Source: Deltaproteobacteria bacterium HGW-Deltaproteobacteria-6
Lineage (GTDB): Bacteria; Desulfobacterota; Syntrophia; Syntrophales; Smithellaceae
Direction: 5' to 3'
Assembly: GCA_002840435.1 (NCBI GenBank)
Contig: PHAT01000005.1
Coordinates: 224,460-288,459 of the forward strand
Length of the DNA stretch: 64,000 bases
Shown in pieces: positions 9,293 to 18,195 of this stretch. Below the pieces are notes generated by a model that saw nothing but the letters and a program-made list of their open reading frames with translations, ran no database searches and was not told where the DNA came from. The number at the start of each line of letters is the position of its first letter. Position 1 is the stretch's first letter. Position numbers and translations under genes: made by a program.

Positions 9293-10330
9293 ATGAAGAA
9301 GATGTGTTCATGGTTCATCATCGCACTGGCCATATCCGTAATGTCCTTTCCCGGTTTTGCAGGCGATATGGAAATTCTTTTTGATTCTCCAGCGCTGAAT
9401 ACGGACAGGCCACTCTTCTCGTCTCTCAAGATGGCCTCTGACGGGAAGACGGCCTGGGCAGGCACACAGAAAGCCATTTTGCGATTCACCGCTTTGGCGC
9501 GCGAGGAGTTCACAAGGGAAACCACCGCGGCCTTTTCGGAGGCATCCTGCTATAACTTCAAACCCCTGGCCTTCGACACCAGAGGCACACTGTGGGTCGG
9601 CTTGACTTGCCGCAAAGGCGCGCCTCTTGCCACGTATGACGGCAGTGAATGGAAGATCGTAAACAGGGATATTCTTCCCCTCCCGGAGTATGTCAAACAG
9701 GTGGAACACATGGCTTTCGACAAAAACAACGTCATGTGGCTTACAACTTATGACGGTTTGCTCCGCTATGACGGCAAAGAGTGGAAGTTGTTTTCTCCGG
9801 AAAACTCACTGATTCCGCATCGGCAGATTTCCGCCATGAACATCGACAAGAGCGGCATAGTCTGGATCGGCACAGCGAAAGGGGACATTGTCAGGTATGA
9901 CGGCGCACGATGGGAGGTATTCAAGGCCGGCACGGCCGGTCTTCAGATGGGCGGAACGGCGAAAAGTATCAAATTTGACAGAAACGGAATTATGTATTTT
10001 GTCAATTACACGGGTGCAGCCTACCGGTATGCAGGCGGAAAATTTCACCTGATTGGATGTGGTTATGGTAACGGCTGTTATTTTGAAGACGTGGCCTTTG
10101 ATACGCAAAACGTCCTCTGGATAGCAAATAATTTTAACCATGGCACGAGCCGGGCTCCCGGTTTATTGAGACAAGACGGTAAAAAACTTACATCATTCAA
10201 CCTGCCCAATAATGCAAGCTGGTGGCTGGAGATCGACCCGGCTGGAAACAAATGGATCGCCTCCAGTGGGAAGTTCAATGCCCGTGGTTCCATCATCCTG
10301 TTCCGCGAGGGCGGCGTGAAGGCTCGGTGA
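9293..10330 (+). CDS. Exported Reg_prop-type beta-propeller
   Basis: 345 residues from the ATG at 9293 (GAGGAAA upstream; stop of the previous gene one base before). A signal peptide (1-22, ending GFA) is followed by repeated blades of the two-component-regulator-propeller type: MWLTTYDGLLRYDGKEW and VWIGTAKGDIVRYDGARW are clear copies. In hybrid sensor kinases such blades form the periplasmic sensing part. Here they stand alone with no kinase, so this is a free periplasmic or surface propeller. It ends the four-gene run at a bidirectional terminator. Confidence 0.78.
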   Translation: MKKMCSWFIIALAISVMSFPGFAGDMEILFDSPALNTDRPLFSSLKMASDGKTAWAGTQKAILRFTALAREEFTRETTAAFSEASCYNFKPLAFDTRGTLWVGLTCRKGAPLATYDGSEWKIVNRDILPLPEYVKQVEHMAFDKNNVMWLTTYDGLLRYDGKEWKLFSPENSLIPHRQISAMNIDKSGIVWIGTAKGDIVRYDGARWEVFKAGTAGLQMGGTAKSIKFDRNGIMYFVNYTGAAYRYAGGKFHLIGCGYGNGCYFEDVAFDTQNVLWIANNFNHGTSRAPGLLRQDGKKLTSFNLPNNASWWLEIDPAGNKWIASSGKFNARGSIILFREGGVKAR

Positions 10331-10402
10331 TGTGATCGTCACTCATGTGATAAAGAATGGTTTCCGGCCGTTTCACCCGGAAGAAAAAAAAGGATGAACA
10401 GA

Positions 10403-10440
10403 AAAAGCCCTGAATCTCTCTTGAAAGATTCAGGGCTTTT
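10403..10440. terminator. Bidirectional terminator between convergent genes
   Basis: Perfect 14-base stem (10403-10416 with 10427-10440) carrying A-run and T-run on its two sides, so it works for the propeller gene on + and for lemA on -. Confidence 0.9.
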
Positions 10441-10461
10441 ATTATTCCGCTGATGAAAAGC

Positions 10462-11034
10462 TTAGAATTTTACTTTGGGTGCTGCTTTCGCTTCCTTGGG
10501 CGCTTCAAAGAAAGCTGCTTCTTTAAAACCGAACATGCCGGCGACAAAGTTCGCCGGGAAACTCCGGATGGCCTGATTGTAAATTTTCACTGCGTCATTG
10601 TATCTCATTCTTTCCACGGCAATCCTGTTTTCCGTTCCGGCCAGTTCATCCTGCAGCTTCATGAAATTTTGATTCGATTTCAAATCCGGATATCTTTCCA
10701 CAACAACCATCAACCGGCTGAGCGCTCCGGACAATTCATTATTGGCTGCAATCTTATCGGGAACCGTACCGGCACCGCCAACTTTAGACCGGGCATTGGT
10801 CACTTCAACCAGAACATCTTTTTCCTGTTTGGCGTAACCCTTAACCGTTTCCATCAGATTGGGAATTAGATCGTATCGGCGCTGCAACTGATTTTCCACC
10901 TGGGACCAGGCCGCTTTTATTCCGACATCCATCTGTACAAATTTATTGTAATTACCCGCAAACAGTGAATATACGGCAATAGCCAGGACTGCAATAACCG
11001 CAACCACAATGATAATTTTCTTTCCTGCTGACAT
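10462..11034 (-). CDS. lemA: LemA family protein
   Basis: 190 residues. One N-terminal membrane helix (about 5-25) is followed by a long helical domain with the LemA hallmarks QVENQLQRRYDLIPNL and AYNDAV-like sequence (here MRYNDAVKIYN). The ATG at 11034 is chosen over one five codons earlier because AGGAGGGAAAA precedes it. Two genes upstream on the same strand is a TPM-domain protein, a pairing seen in many bacteria. LemA proteins are envelope-anchored with no agreed biochemical function. Confidence 0.9.
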   Translation of the reverse strand: MSAGKKIIIVVAVIAVLAIAVYSLFAGNYNKFVQMDVGIKAAWSQVENQLQRRYDLIPNLMETVKGYAKQEKDVLVEVTNARSKVGGAGTVPDKIAANNELSGALSRLMVVVERYPDLKSNQNFMKLQDELAGTENRIAVERMRYNDAVKIYNQAIRSFPANFVAGMFGFKEAAFFEAPKEAKAAPKVKF

Positions 11035-11061
11035 TTTTCCCTCCTTCATTATGCTAAATTA

Positions 11062-11787
11062 TTATAAACAATCGATGGTGTGACATGCATTTTCTACTTC
11101 CCGCAAATACTTTTTAAACACGTCGATTACTTCGCGGCCGGAAAGTTTATCCGTGCCTTCTCTGATATCAAAACACAGCATGAAAACCGCTGCGTCAATG
11201 CCGAAAACCTTGTTCATCTCCTTGATGGTTTCACGTTTATTATGCGGCGACTGCATCTGCTTTAAATAAAGCATCGCATTAAAAATCGAAACAAATGCCG
11301 TCAGTGATTTGCTGATCAGCTGTCTCACGGGGCGCACCGAACCTTCCGATTCCAGGTACCCTTCCCGAAGCAGGAGAATCTTCCCTTTGAGCTCACGCTC
11401 GATCTGCAAGCGCAGGTCCTCCGGCTTGAAAGACAGCTGTTCAAGAACATTTTCACCATGAATCAAAATTGAATTGTTCTTCATGTTGAGAAATTCAATG
11501 GGATACGCATCCAGCGACGACTCAATAAAAGCTTTGGTCATCACCAGCGGCACGGCCACATTGCGTTTTCTCCAGTTTTTTACCAGAGCAAATCCATCTT
11601 CCAGCCGATGGATGCCTTCAGGCGTCAAAACAACCAGAGTGTTAATATCCGATTTGCCCTTCACGTAAGAACCGCCCGCTGCGCTTCCGTAAAGCATCAG
11701 CGAAACCAGATCCTTGCCGAACGCCTGAAGATAGTCGTTGGTTAAGGGAACAAAAATGTCTTGAGGTTGATCCGGTATTTTTGCCAT
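11062..11787 (-). CDS. Nucleotidyltransferase-like (Pol beta fold) protein
   Basis: 241 residues. The N-terminal part has the Pol-beta-superfamily signature MLYGSAAGGS then KGKSDINT (about residues 32-50). The usual second metal ligand of the SDxD motif is Asn (D47-I-N49), so transferase activity may be weak or lost. The C-terminal half is helical, as in DUF4111/MNT-type proteins. It lies between lemA (27-base gap) and a TPM gene on the same strand. Role unknown; a regulatory or degenerate nucleotidyltransferase is possible. Confidence 0.65.
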   Translation of the reverse strand: MAKIPDQPQDIFVPLTNDYLQAFGKDLVSLMLYGSAAGGSYVKGKSDINTLVVLTPEGIHRLEDGFALVKNWRKRNVAVPLVMTKAFIESSLDAYPIEFLNMKNNSILIHGENVLEQLSFKPEDLRLQIERELKGKILLLREGYLESEGSVRPVRQLISKSLTAFVSIFNAMLYLKQMQSPHNKRETIKEMNKVFGIDAAVFMLCFDIREGTDKLSGREVIDVFKKYLREVENACHTIDCL

Positions 11788-11911
11788 GTTTATCCACCCT
11801 GAAAATTGTTTAAGCCGTCGTTCAATAATAACTGTAACATTTTAAAATCATAACCGGCATAAGGGCCGTAACGAAATGGATAGAAATGCACCCGTTATTT
11901 CTTAACGGTCC

Positions 11912-12703
11912 CTAAAAATCACGGCCTGCTCCGCCACCGCCGCTTCCGCCGCCGCCGAAGCCGCCAAACCCGCCGCCGAAACCGCCGCCGCCACCCCGTC
12001 CACTGCCGCTCATGAGCATCAGCAATATCCAAGGCAGCATTTGCCGGCCTGTTCTCGTTCCCAAAAGGACGGCCGCGGCAATGAGAAAGATGATAATTCC
12101 GGCAGCGCTGATCCCTTTGCCCTGGGGCTTGGCTTTAGAGCGATAAGGGGCGGCAACCCCTGTCAATTGCACGCCTGAGGCTTTCGCCAGATAAGACCCG
12201 CAGGCAAACATGGCATTGTAAAGGGCCTTGCCCGTTTCGCCTGATTTGAGATGAGGCACAACATATTTGTCCAGTATTTCGCCGACCAGGCCATCCGGTA
12301 ATACGCCTTCAGTCCCATAGCCGGTTTCAATGCGAATCTTTCGCTCTTTGACGGCAAGAAATATCAGGACCCCTTTATCTTCACCTTTTTTACCAATGCC
12401 CCAGGCTTTATACAGACCATTCGTATAAAGCGTGATTTCTTCTGATTGTCCCAGCTCCGGCACGGTTGCTACAACAATTGCCGTGCCTGTTTTCTGCAAT
12501 ACTTCATGCGCTAAAGATTCCATTTTAGCGGCGTTGGCCTGATCAATCACATTGGCAAAATCATTGACAGCCGTTCCTTTATGGGAAGGATACTGATCCG
12601 CCGCGAATGCCGCACCGCCCGCGAGCGCAAAAAAAATCGCCGCGCACAGGACTAATAATGTTTTGCATCCACGATAAAAATGATCATTATATATTTTATT
12701 CAC
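11912..12703 (-). CDS. TPM-domain membrane protein with Gly-rich tail (YgcG type)
   Basis: 263 residues, GTG start after AAGGT. A signal peptide (1-35, ending AFA) is followed by a periplasmic TPM domain (about 45-175: HKGTAVNDFANVID, then RIETGYGTEGVLPD), a membrane segment near 200-232 and a tail made almost only of Gly with Phe and Ser. This is the usual layout of the TPM_phosphatase/YgcG group often coded with LemA. TPM domains have been tied to phosphatase activity and to photosystem repair in plants; the bacterial role is unsettled. Confidence 0.85.
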   Translation of the reverse strand: MNKIYNDHFYRGCKTLLVLCAAIFFALAGGAAFAADQYPSHKGTAVNDFANVIDQANAAKMESLAHEVLQKTGTAIVVATVPELGQSEEITLYTNGLYKAWGIGKKGEDKGVLIFLAVKERKIRIETGYGTEGVLPDGLVGEILDKYVVPHLKSGETGKALYNAMFACGSYLAKASGVQLTGVAAPYRSKAKPQGKGISAAGIIIFLIAAAVLLGTRTGRQMLPWILLMLMSGSGRGGGGGFGGGFGGFGGGGSGGGGAGRDF

Positions 12704-13012
12704 AAATTACCTTACAAAGAAATATCCACAAAGTATTAGCCGTTTTCGAGCGGTTGACTATTGCGTAAAGCCCATTCTGTGTCAAGCCGGAAATATAAGC
12801 ATGAGATAATGCTTGCGCAAGAGGTCATCCGATATTAGAAAGCAAATTAGCACAGCTTCTCACTATAATCTTGTCATATCGACCAGCGGGAGATATCTTG
12901 TGTTTTCTTACAATCATTAAGATTTCTCGCTTCGCTTCGAAATGACATATTGTATAGATATTCAGGGCACGCTACCGTAGAAAAACATTATGTTTTGTAT
13001 TATTTGTGGCTT
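12704..13012. other. Gene-free interval of about 310 bases
   Basis: It separates the divergent TPM gene and the radical SAM gene. The frame of the radical SAM gene is open from 12950, but no ribosome site supports an upstream start. The stretch near 12920-12946 (cgcttcgcttcgaaatgaca) resembles short dispersed intergenic elements of this type of genome. I see no clear promoter. Confidence 0.4.
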
Positions 13013-14539
13013 ATGACATCAAAAATAATTTTAATTCATCCGCCCGTCGCGAAACCCTCTGAACCGCCGGCGGGAATTGCCAGACTGTCTTCCTGCCTGA
13101 AAGCAAACGGCGTTAAACATCAGGTGATTGATGGCAATCTGGAAGGAATGCTTTATCTCGCAGGCACCACCGCACGAGCCGGTTTGCCTTCCGGCCGATG
13201 GAACAGTCGTGCCTGCAAAAATCTGGAAACCAACCTGGCCGCCCTGCAAAATATCATGACCTTCAGCAACAAAAGCCGGTATTCCCGCGCCGTGCTGGAT
13301 GTCAACCGTGTCCTTTTCCTGGCAGGAATTCCCGGCGGCGCAATCCTGTCATTGTCCGACTACGCGGATAGCAGACTGTCCCCGGTAAAAAGCAGCGACT
13401 TGATCCGGGCCGCTGAAAACCCGGAAACCAACCCTTTCTATGCATATTTTTCGGGACGTCTGGCTCAAGCACTTGAAGAGACTCCGGAATTTATCGGCTT
13501 TTCACTTAATTTTTTAAGCCAGGCGATTTGCACCATGGCCATGATCGGCTTTATCAAAAAAATAAACCCCCGGCAGAAAATCATTCTGGGCGGATCACTG
13601 ACCACATCCTGGTTTCAGATCACGGGCAGACCCAATCTCTTTACCGGACTGGTTGATGAAATCGTTGCCGGGGCCGGGGAAGAAAAGCTGCTGGAATTGC
13701 TGGGGATCAAAGATATCCGGAGTGGCTCTTCAACGGATTATCACCTTCTGATGGAGAATCGTTATCTTTCTCCGGGTTTTATTCTTCCCTACAGCGCCGC
13801 CCGCGGTTGCTGGTGGCGAAAGTGCGCGTTCTGCCCGGAGAAAGCCGAGGCCAATCCCTACCTGCCCCTGCCTTCTGCCCATGCTGCAGAAGAATTGCAA
13901 ACGCTCTCCAACCTGACACATCCATCGCTGATTCATCTTTTGGACAGCTCCATCGCTCCGTCGCTGCTGAAAGCGCTTGCCCAACAGCCACCGGGCGCAC
14001 CCTGGTATGGGTTTGTCCGCATTACCCCGCATCTGGCCGATGAGGATTTTTGCCGGGTCTTGAAGAGAAGCGGCTGCGTCATGTTGAAACTCGGCATAGA
14101 ATCCGGTGATCAGGACGTCCTCGACAGCTTGAATAAGGGAATTGACTTACAGACCGTCTCAGCTGCCTTGCGGATGCTCAGGAAGACCGGCATTGCCACT
14201 TATTGTTACTTTCTATTCGGCACACCACCGGAAACTGAAACGGCCGCCATGAAGACACTGGATTTTGTCAGCCGGCACGCCGGCTGCATTGACTTCTTGA
14301 ATCTGGCGATCTTTAACCTGCCTGCGGCCAGTGCCGAGGCGCAAATCTTCGCCACACGGGATTTTTACGAAGGTGATTTATCTCTGTACAGAAGCTTCCA
14401 TCATCCCGGCGGCTGGCAGCGCCCGAATGTCCGCAATTATCTTGCAAAAACTTTTAAAAAGCATCCGGCCATCGCACCCATCATCGAACGTACCCCGGAA
14501 TTTTTCACATCCAACCACGCGCCTTTTTTTACTTTTTAA
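13013..14539 (+). CDS. B12-binding-type radical SAM protein
   Basis: 508 residues from the ATG at 13013. The N-terminal third looks like a cobalamin-binding-type Rossmann domain (IILIHPPVAKPSEPPAGI, later FIGFSLNF and KIILGG). The radical SAM core starts with ARGCWWRKCAFC at about residues 264-274. The Fe-S Cys motif is C-x4-C-x2-C (266, 271, 274) rather than the common C-x3-C-x2-C. Downstream signatures KLGIESGDQDVLDSLNKG and YCYFLFGTPPET fit the B12-radical SAM group. It is followed by nrdJ, which has its own promoter. The substrate is unknown, and no RiPP precursor or lipid gene is adjacent. Confidence 0.8.
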   Translation: MTSKIILIHPPVAKPSEPPAGIARLSSCLKANGVKHQVIDGNLEGMLYLAGTTARAGLPSGRWNSRACKNLETNLAALQNIMTFSNKSRYSRAVLDVNRVLFLAGIPGGAILSLSDYADSRLSPVKSSDLIRAAENPETNPFYAYFSGRLAQALEETPEFIGFSLNFLSQAICTMAMIGFIKKINPRQKIILGGSLTTSWFQITGRPNLFTGLVDEIVAGAGEEKLLELLGIKDIRSGSSTDYHLLMENRYLSPGFILPYSAARGCWWRKCAFCPEKAEANPYLPLPSAHAAEELQTLSNLTHPSLIHLLDSSIAPSLLKALAQQPPGAPWYGFVRITPHLADEDFCRVLKRSGCVMLKLGIESGDQDVLDSLNKGIDLQTVSAALRMLRKTGIATYCYFLFGTPPETETAAMKTLDFVSRHAGCIDFLNLAIFNLPAASAEAQIFATRDFYEGDLSLYRSFHHPGGWQRPNVRNYLAKTFKKHPAIAPIIERTPEFFTSNHAPFFTF

Positions 14540-14558
14540 AATAATTAATTTCACTCTA

Positions 14559-14586
14559 TTGACAACGTCTACATGTTGTGTTTAAT
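14559..14586 (+). promoter_or_regulatory. nrdJ promoter
   Basis: TTGACA at 14559-14564 and TTTAAT at 14581-14586 with a 16-base spacer. The upstream NrdR box covers the spacer end and touches the -10. Confidence 0.65.
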
Positions 14587-14613
14587 GGGTCACATCATAC
14601 AATATATAGTATT
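14566..14613 (+). promoter_or_regulatory. Pair of NrdR boxes before nrdJ
   Basis: The box at 14598-14613 (TACAATATATAGTATT) closely matches the NrdR consensus. A weaker copy lies at 14566-14581 (about 11 of 16 positions). Their starts are 32 bases apart, the helical-phase spacing typical of NrdR pairs. Predicts repression of nrdJ when dATP is plentiful. The nrdR gene itself is not in the window. Confidence 0.78.
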
Positions 14614-14659
14614 TTTTATTTACAAATCTTATTAATCATTCTTAAAGGAGTTCACCTCA

Positions 14660-16891
14660 ATGGAAAAAACGATTTACACCCCCATCATTCCGGAATTGAC
14701 AAAAAACGCGATTACCGTTCTGGAACGGCGTTATCTGAAACGCGACAAAGAGGGGAAGGTGCTGGAAACTCCTGTTCAAATGTTTCGGCGCGTGGCGGAT
14801 ACCATCGCCTGCGCGGATAAAAAATTTAATAAAAAGGCTGATACGTCCGCCGTTGCGGAAGAGTTTTATCATATGATGACCCGGTTGGAATTTCTGCCCA
14901 ATTCACCGACCCTCATGAACGCCGGACGCGAACTGGGACAACTGTCCGCCTGTTTTGTGCTGCCGGTAGGCGATTCGATGGAAGAAATTTTCGACGCCGT
15001 GAAATTCACCGCTCTGATTCACAAATCCGGCGGCGGTACCGGATTTTCATTTTCCCGGTTGCGTCCCGCCAATGATGTTGTTTTAACGACGACCGGCATT
15101 TCCAGCGGACCGATTTCTTTCATGCGTGTTTTCGATGTCGCTACGGAAACGATCAAGCAGGGAGGAACCAGGCGGGGCGCCAACATGGGCATTCTGCGCA
15201 TCGATCATCCGGACGTTATGAATTTCATCATGTGCAAGGCTGACAAAAAGCAGCTGAATAATTTCAACATCTCCGTGGGACTGACCGAAGCGTTTATGAA
15301 AGCCGTGGAAAAAGATGAAAATTACGACCTCGTGAATCCCCGCGATGGTCAGGTTTCGGGAACCCTCAACGCCCGCAAGGTTTTTAACCGGATCGTCACA
15401 CAGGCCTGGGAAAACGGCGAGCCGGGCATTGTTTTTCTGGACCGGCTCAACCGCGACAATCCGACTCCTCATGTTGGAATGATCGAATCTACAAACCCCT
15501 GTGGTGAACAGCCGCTGTTGCCGTATGAATCATGCAATCTCGGCTCTATCAATCTGAGTAAAATGGTGCAGGGCGGCAAGATCAACTGGAAAAGACTGGA
15601 AGAAGTCATTCGTCTGGCCGTCCATTTTCTCGATAATGTTGTTGAGGCCAATAACTATCCTCTCCCGCAAATCGCCGAAATGACCCTGGGAAACCGCAAA
15701 GTCGGGCTGGGCGTGATGGGCTGGGCGGATATGCTGATCTTACTCGGCATTCCCTACAATACGGAAGAAGCCATTGAACTGGCGCTGAAAGTCATGCACT
15801 TCATTAACAAGCAGGGGCACGCCGCGTCACAGGCGCTGGCCAAAACCCGCGGCGCTTTCCCGAATTTTAAAGGGTCCGTCTATGATAAAAAAGGCGAACC
15901 GCCGATGCGCAACGCCACCGTGACCACCATTGCACCCACCGGAACGATTTCGATTATGGCTAATGCTTCCTCCGGCGTAGAGCCGCTCTTTGCCGTCTCT
16001 TACATCCGTCAGGTGATGGACAACGATATCCTGGTGGAAGTTCATCCCTATTTTGAAGCCATCGCCAAAGAAAGAGGGTTTTATTCATCGGAATTAATGA
16101 AGAAAATTGCCGAAAGCGGCACGCTGCACAATCTGGATGAGATTCCGGAAGACATCCGCAATCTGTTTGTCACCGCGCACGACATCACGCCGGAAGTGCA
16201 CATCCGGATGCAGGCTGCCTTTCAGAAATACACCGACAATGCCGTCAGCAAAACCGTTAATTTCGCCAACGGCGCAACCGTCCAGGATGTCGCCCGTGTT
16301 TATGAACTGGCTTATAAACTCGACTGCAAGGGCGTTACGATTTACCGTGACGGGTCGCGCGACCAGCAGGTGCTGAGTGTCGGTAAAAAGCAGGAAACCG
16401 CTATGCCCGCCGCAGCGGATAAAGATCTGTCAACCACCAAACGCGAGCGGCCCAAAATACTTAAAGGCTGGACCTATCAGATGCAAACCGGCTGCGGGCC
16501 GCTATATGTGACGGTTAACGAGGATGCCTCAGGCTTGTTTGAACTCTTCACAACGATGGGAAAGGCCGGTGGATGCGCCGCTTCCCAGAGCGAAGCCATC
16601 GGACGCATGGTATCGCTGGCTTGGCGCAGCGGACTTCAGGCGCGCCAGGTTATCAAGCAATTGCAGGGCATTTCGTGCCACTCACCGTCCGGTTTTGGTG
16701 AAAACAAGATTCTGTCCTGTGCCGATGCGGTGGCCAAAGCCATTCAGGCTCACGTTGAGGCCAACGGGGGCAAGGTGCAGCATGAAAAACGCGTTTTCCG
16801 CAAAGGCGCCTGCCCCGACTGCGGCGGCATCGTCGAGCACGAAGGCGGCTGCGCCGTCTGCCGCGGCTGCGGGTACAGCGAGTGTGCATAG
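14660..16891 (+). CDS. nrdJ: Adenosylcobalamin-dependent (class II) ribonucleotide reductase
   Basis: 743 residues, normal length for NrdJ. It reduces ribonucleotides to deoxyribonucleotides using a thiyl radical made by B12, with or without oxygen. Motifs: NSPTLMNAG near 80, SACFVLPVGDSM, the KSGGGTGFSFSRLRP loop, the active-site NPCGEQPLLPYESCNLGSIN (catalytic Cys and Glu) near 280-300, and PTGTISIMANASSG. The C-terminus carries CPDCGG and a second Cys cluster (CAVCRGCGYSEC), giving the redox-active/zinc tail. AAAGGAG lies eight bases before the ATG. Transcription is predicted to be NrdR-controlled. Confidence 0.96.
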   Translation: MEKTIYTPIIPELTKNAITVLERRYLKRDKEGKVLETPVQMFRRVADTIACADKKFNKKADTSAVAEEFYHMMTRLEFLPNSPTLMNAGRELGQLSACFVLPVGDSMEEIFDAVKFTALIHKSGGGTGFSFSRLRPANDVVLTTTGISSGPISFMRVFDVATETIKQGGTRRGANMGILRIDHPDVMNFIMCKADKKQLNNFNISVGLTEAFMKAVEKDENYDLVNPRDGQVSGTLNARKVFNRIVTQAWENGEPGIVFLDRLNRDNPTPHVGMIESTNPCGEQPLLPYESCNLGSINLSKMVQGGKINWKRLEEVIRLAVHFLDNVVEANNYPLPQIAEMTLGNRKVGLGVMGWADMLILLGIPYNTEEAIELALKVMHFINKQGHAASQALAKTRGAFPNFKGSVYDKKGEPPMRNATVTTIAPTGTISIMANASSGVEPLFAVSYIRQVMDNDILVEVHPYFEAIAKERGFYSSELMKKIAESGTLHNLDEIPEDIRNLFVTAHDITPEVHIRMQAAFQKYTDNAVSKTVNFANGATVQDVARVYELAYKLDCKGVTIYRDGSRDQQVLSVGKKQETAMPAAADKDLSTTKRERPKILKGWTYQMQTGCGPLYVTVNEDASGLFELFTTMGKAGGCAASQSEAIGRMVSLAWRSGLQARQVIKQLQGISCHSPSGFGENKILSCADAVAKAIQAHVEANGGKVQHEKRVFRKGACPDCGGIVEHEGGCAVCRGCGYSECA

Positions 16892-16949
16892 CCGCTTAAT
16901 ACTTTAGACCGCTATTTTCTCCGCTGCTTACAGCGGTGGAAAGAAAAAA

Positions 16950-16992
16950 GCGGAGTCAGTCTCCGAAGGATTTCTTCAGAGACTGACTCCGC
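16950..16992 (-). terminator. Terminator of the outer-membrane barrel gene
   Basis: Perfect 14-base stem (16950-16963 with 16979-16992), 15-base loop. The T-rich tract follows only on the minus strand, so it serves the gene at 17041. It may also help to end nrdJ. Confidence 0.75.
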
Positions 16993-17040
16993 CAGCTATA
17001 AGCCTTCTTATAATATTTATCCTGTATTCTTCGACGCCTA

Positions 17041-17823
17041 TTAAAATCCGACGGTTAATCCAATGTAAGGTCCCGTATAGAGCGTATCCATCTTGTAGTC
17101 GTTCACGTCCATCTTAAGCTGAAGCAGTCTGTAGCCGGCGTGGATATCGAGGAAGGGAAGAGGAGTAAGGGACAAATCCGCCAGGGCTTCATAGGAATAA
17201 TTACCCGAACCATATCCACCAGCTGTTGCCTGAGCCCGCAGTTCCAGCAGCTTGGCCAGCAGTCCGACATGGGCGCCAACGCCGATCATCGGGATCAAAG
17301 AATTAAACGACCTGGTTTGCTCAAATCCGTTTGCTCCAGAACTCATTTTAAAAGTCCCAGTGGAATATTTGAGTTGGAGAATGCCTCCCAGGGAAAAGCC
17401 CGCCAGAATATTTTCCATGTTGATGAGATCGCGCTGGTACTTAAGATCGAACATGGAATAGGCCAGCTCAGAACGGACGGTGGTGCCGGCGTTAAAGGTC
17501 GAACCGCTGTAATTCACAGCCGTCGCAAGAACATTATCGGATGAATAACCGAAGGGTGTATACATCAGACTCACATGATTCTTGCCCATCCCTCCAAAGG
17601 CCTCAACGGAATAAGTGGCCTTGTTTCCGATGCCCAGCATATCTTTGGTATTGATATTTGATGTATCTCTGCCATCGGCTGTCGCCTGGATATCCGACTT
17701 TTTTTGTTCGGGAAACCACAAATAGCCCCGCGCGCCGAACTCCAAAGCATTCGCCTGAGCAACAAACATCAGTGAAAAAACAACAACCACGGCTACAATA
17801 AAGTTTCTTCCATATTTCTTCAT
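17041..17823 (-). CDS. Outer-membrane beta-barrel protein
   Basis: About 260 residues from the ATG at 17823 (GGAGA eight bases before). A signal peptide (about 1-27, ending ANA) is followed by alternating-residue strands throughout and a C-terminal Phe (YIGLTVGF), the BAM-recognised end of outer-membrane barrels. No plug or peptidoglycan-binding domain is seen. Probably an eight- to twelve-strand barrel. It stands alone between two terminator-bounded units. Function unknown. Confidence 0.8.
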   Translation of the reverse strand: MKKYGRNFIVAVVVVFSLMFVAQANALEFGARGYLWFPEQKKSDIQATADGRDTSNINTKDMLGIGNKATYSVEAFGGMGKNHVSLMYTPFGYSSDNVLATAVNYSGSTFNAGTTVRSELAYSMFDLKYQRDLINMENILAGFSLGGILQLKYSTGTFKMSSGANGFEQTRSFNSLIPMIGVGAHVGLLAKLLELRAQATAGGYGSGNYSYEALADLSLTPLPFLDIHAGYRLLQLKMDVNDYKMDTLYTGPYIGLTVGF

Positions 17824-18195
17824 AATAATAATCTCCATTCATAAATTTGAATCTGTAAATCAGCTTCTCCGGATATGGCAACTCTAAACTCTATGTTCAT
17901 TTGTTAACCGAAACACTTCAAATCAGTTCTAACTTATTTCAATAATTGCGTTTGCAATTTTGCATATTTTCCAAAATCAGTCAACCCTGAGAATAGAAGA
18001 TCTCCATGGAAATTCAGCCGAAAATTTATTTCGATCGCCCGGGTTATTAAATAACCGGCCGGGTCTTTCCGGATAAAAAAAGTTGAAACCCGGCACCAAA
18101 TCTGTATCATTATGAAAGATGATCGGCATCCCGAATGTTGCTTCAAAGCTCCTGTGTCCGGTCAAGCAATCATACCGATGTGAAAGGTCGGGGAT
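17824..18195. other. Intergenic interval with a possible barnase promoter
   Basis: 372 bases between divergent genes. On the plus strand TTGAAA at 18083-18088 and TATCAT at 18105-18110 (16-base spacer) could drive the RNase gene at 18196. Nothing else is recognised. Confidence 0.4.
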
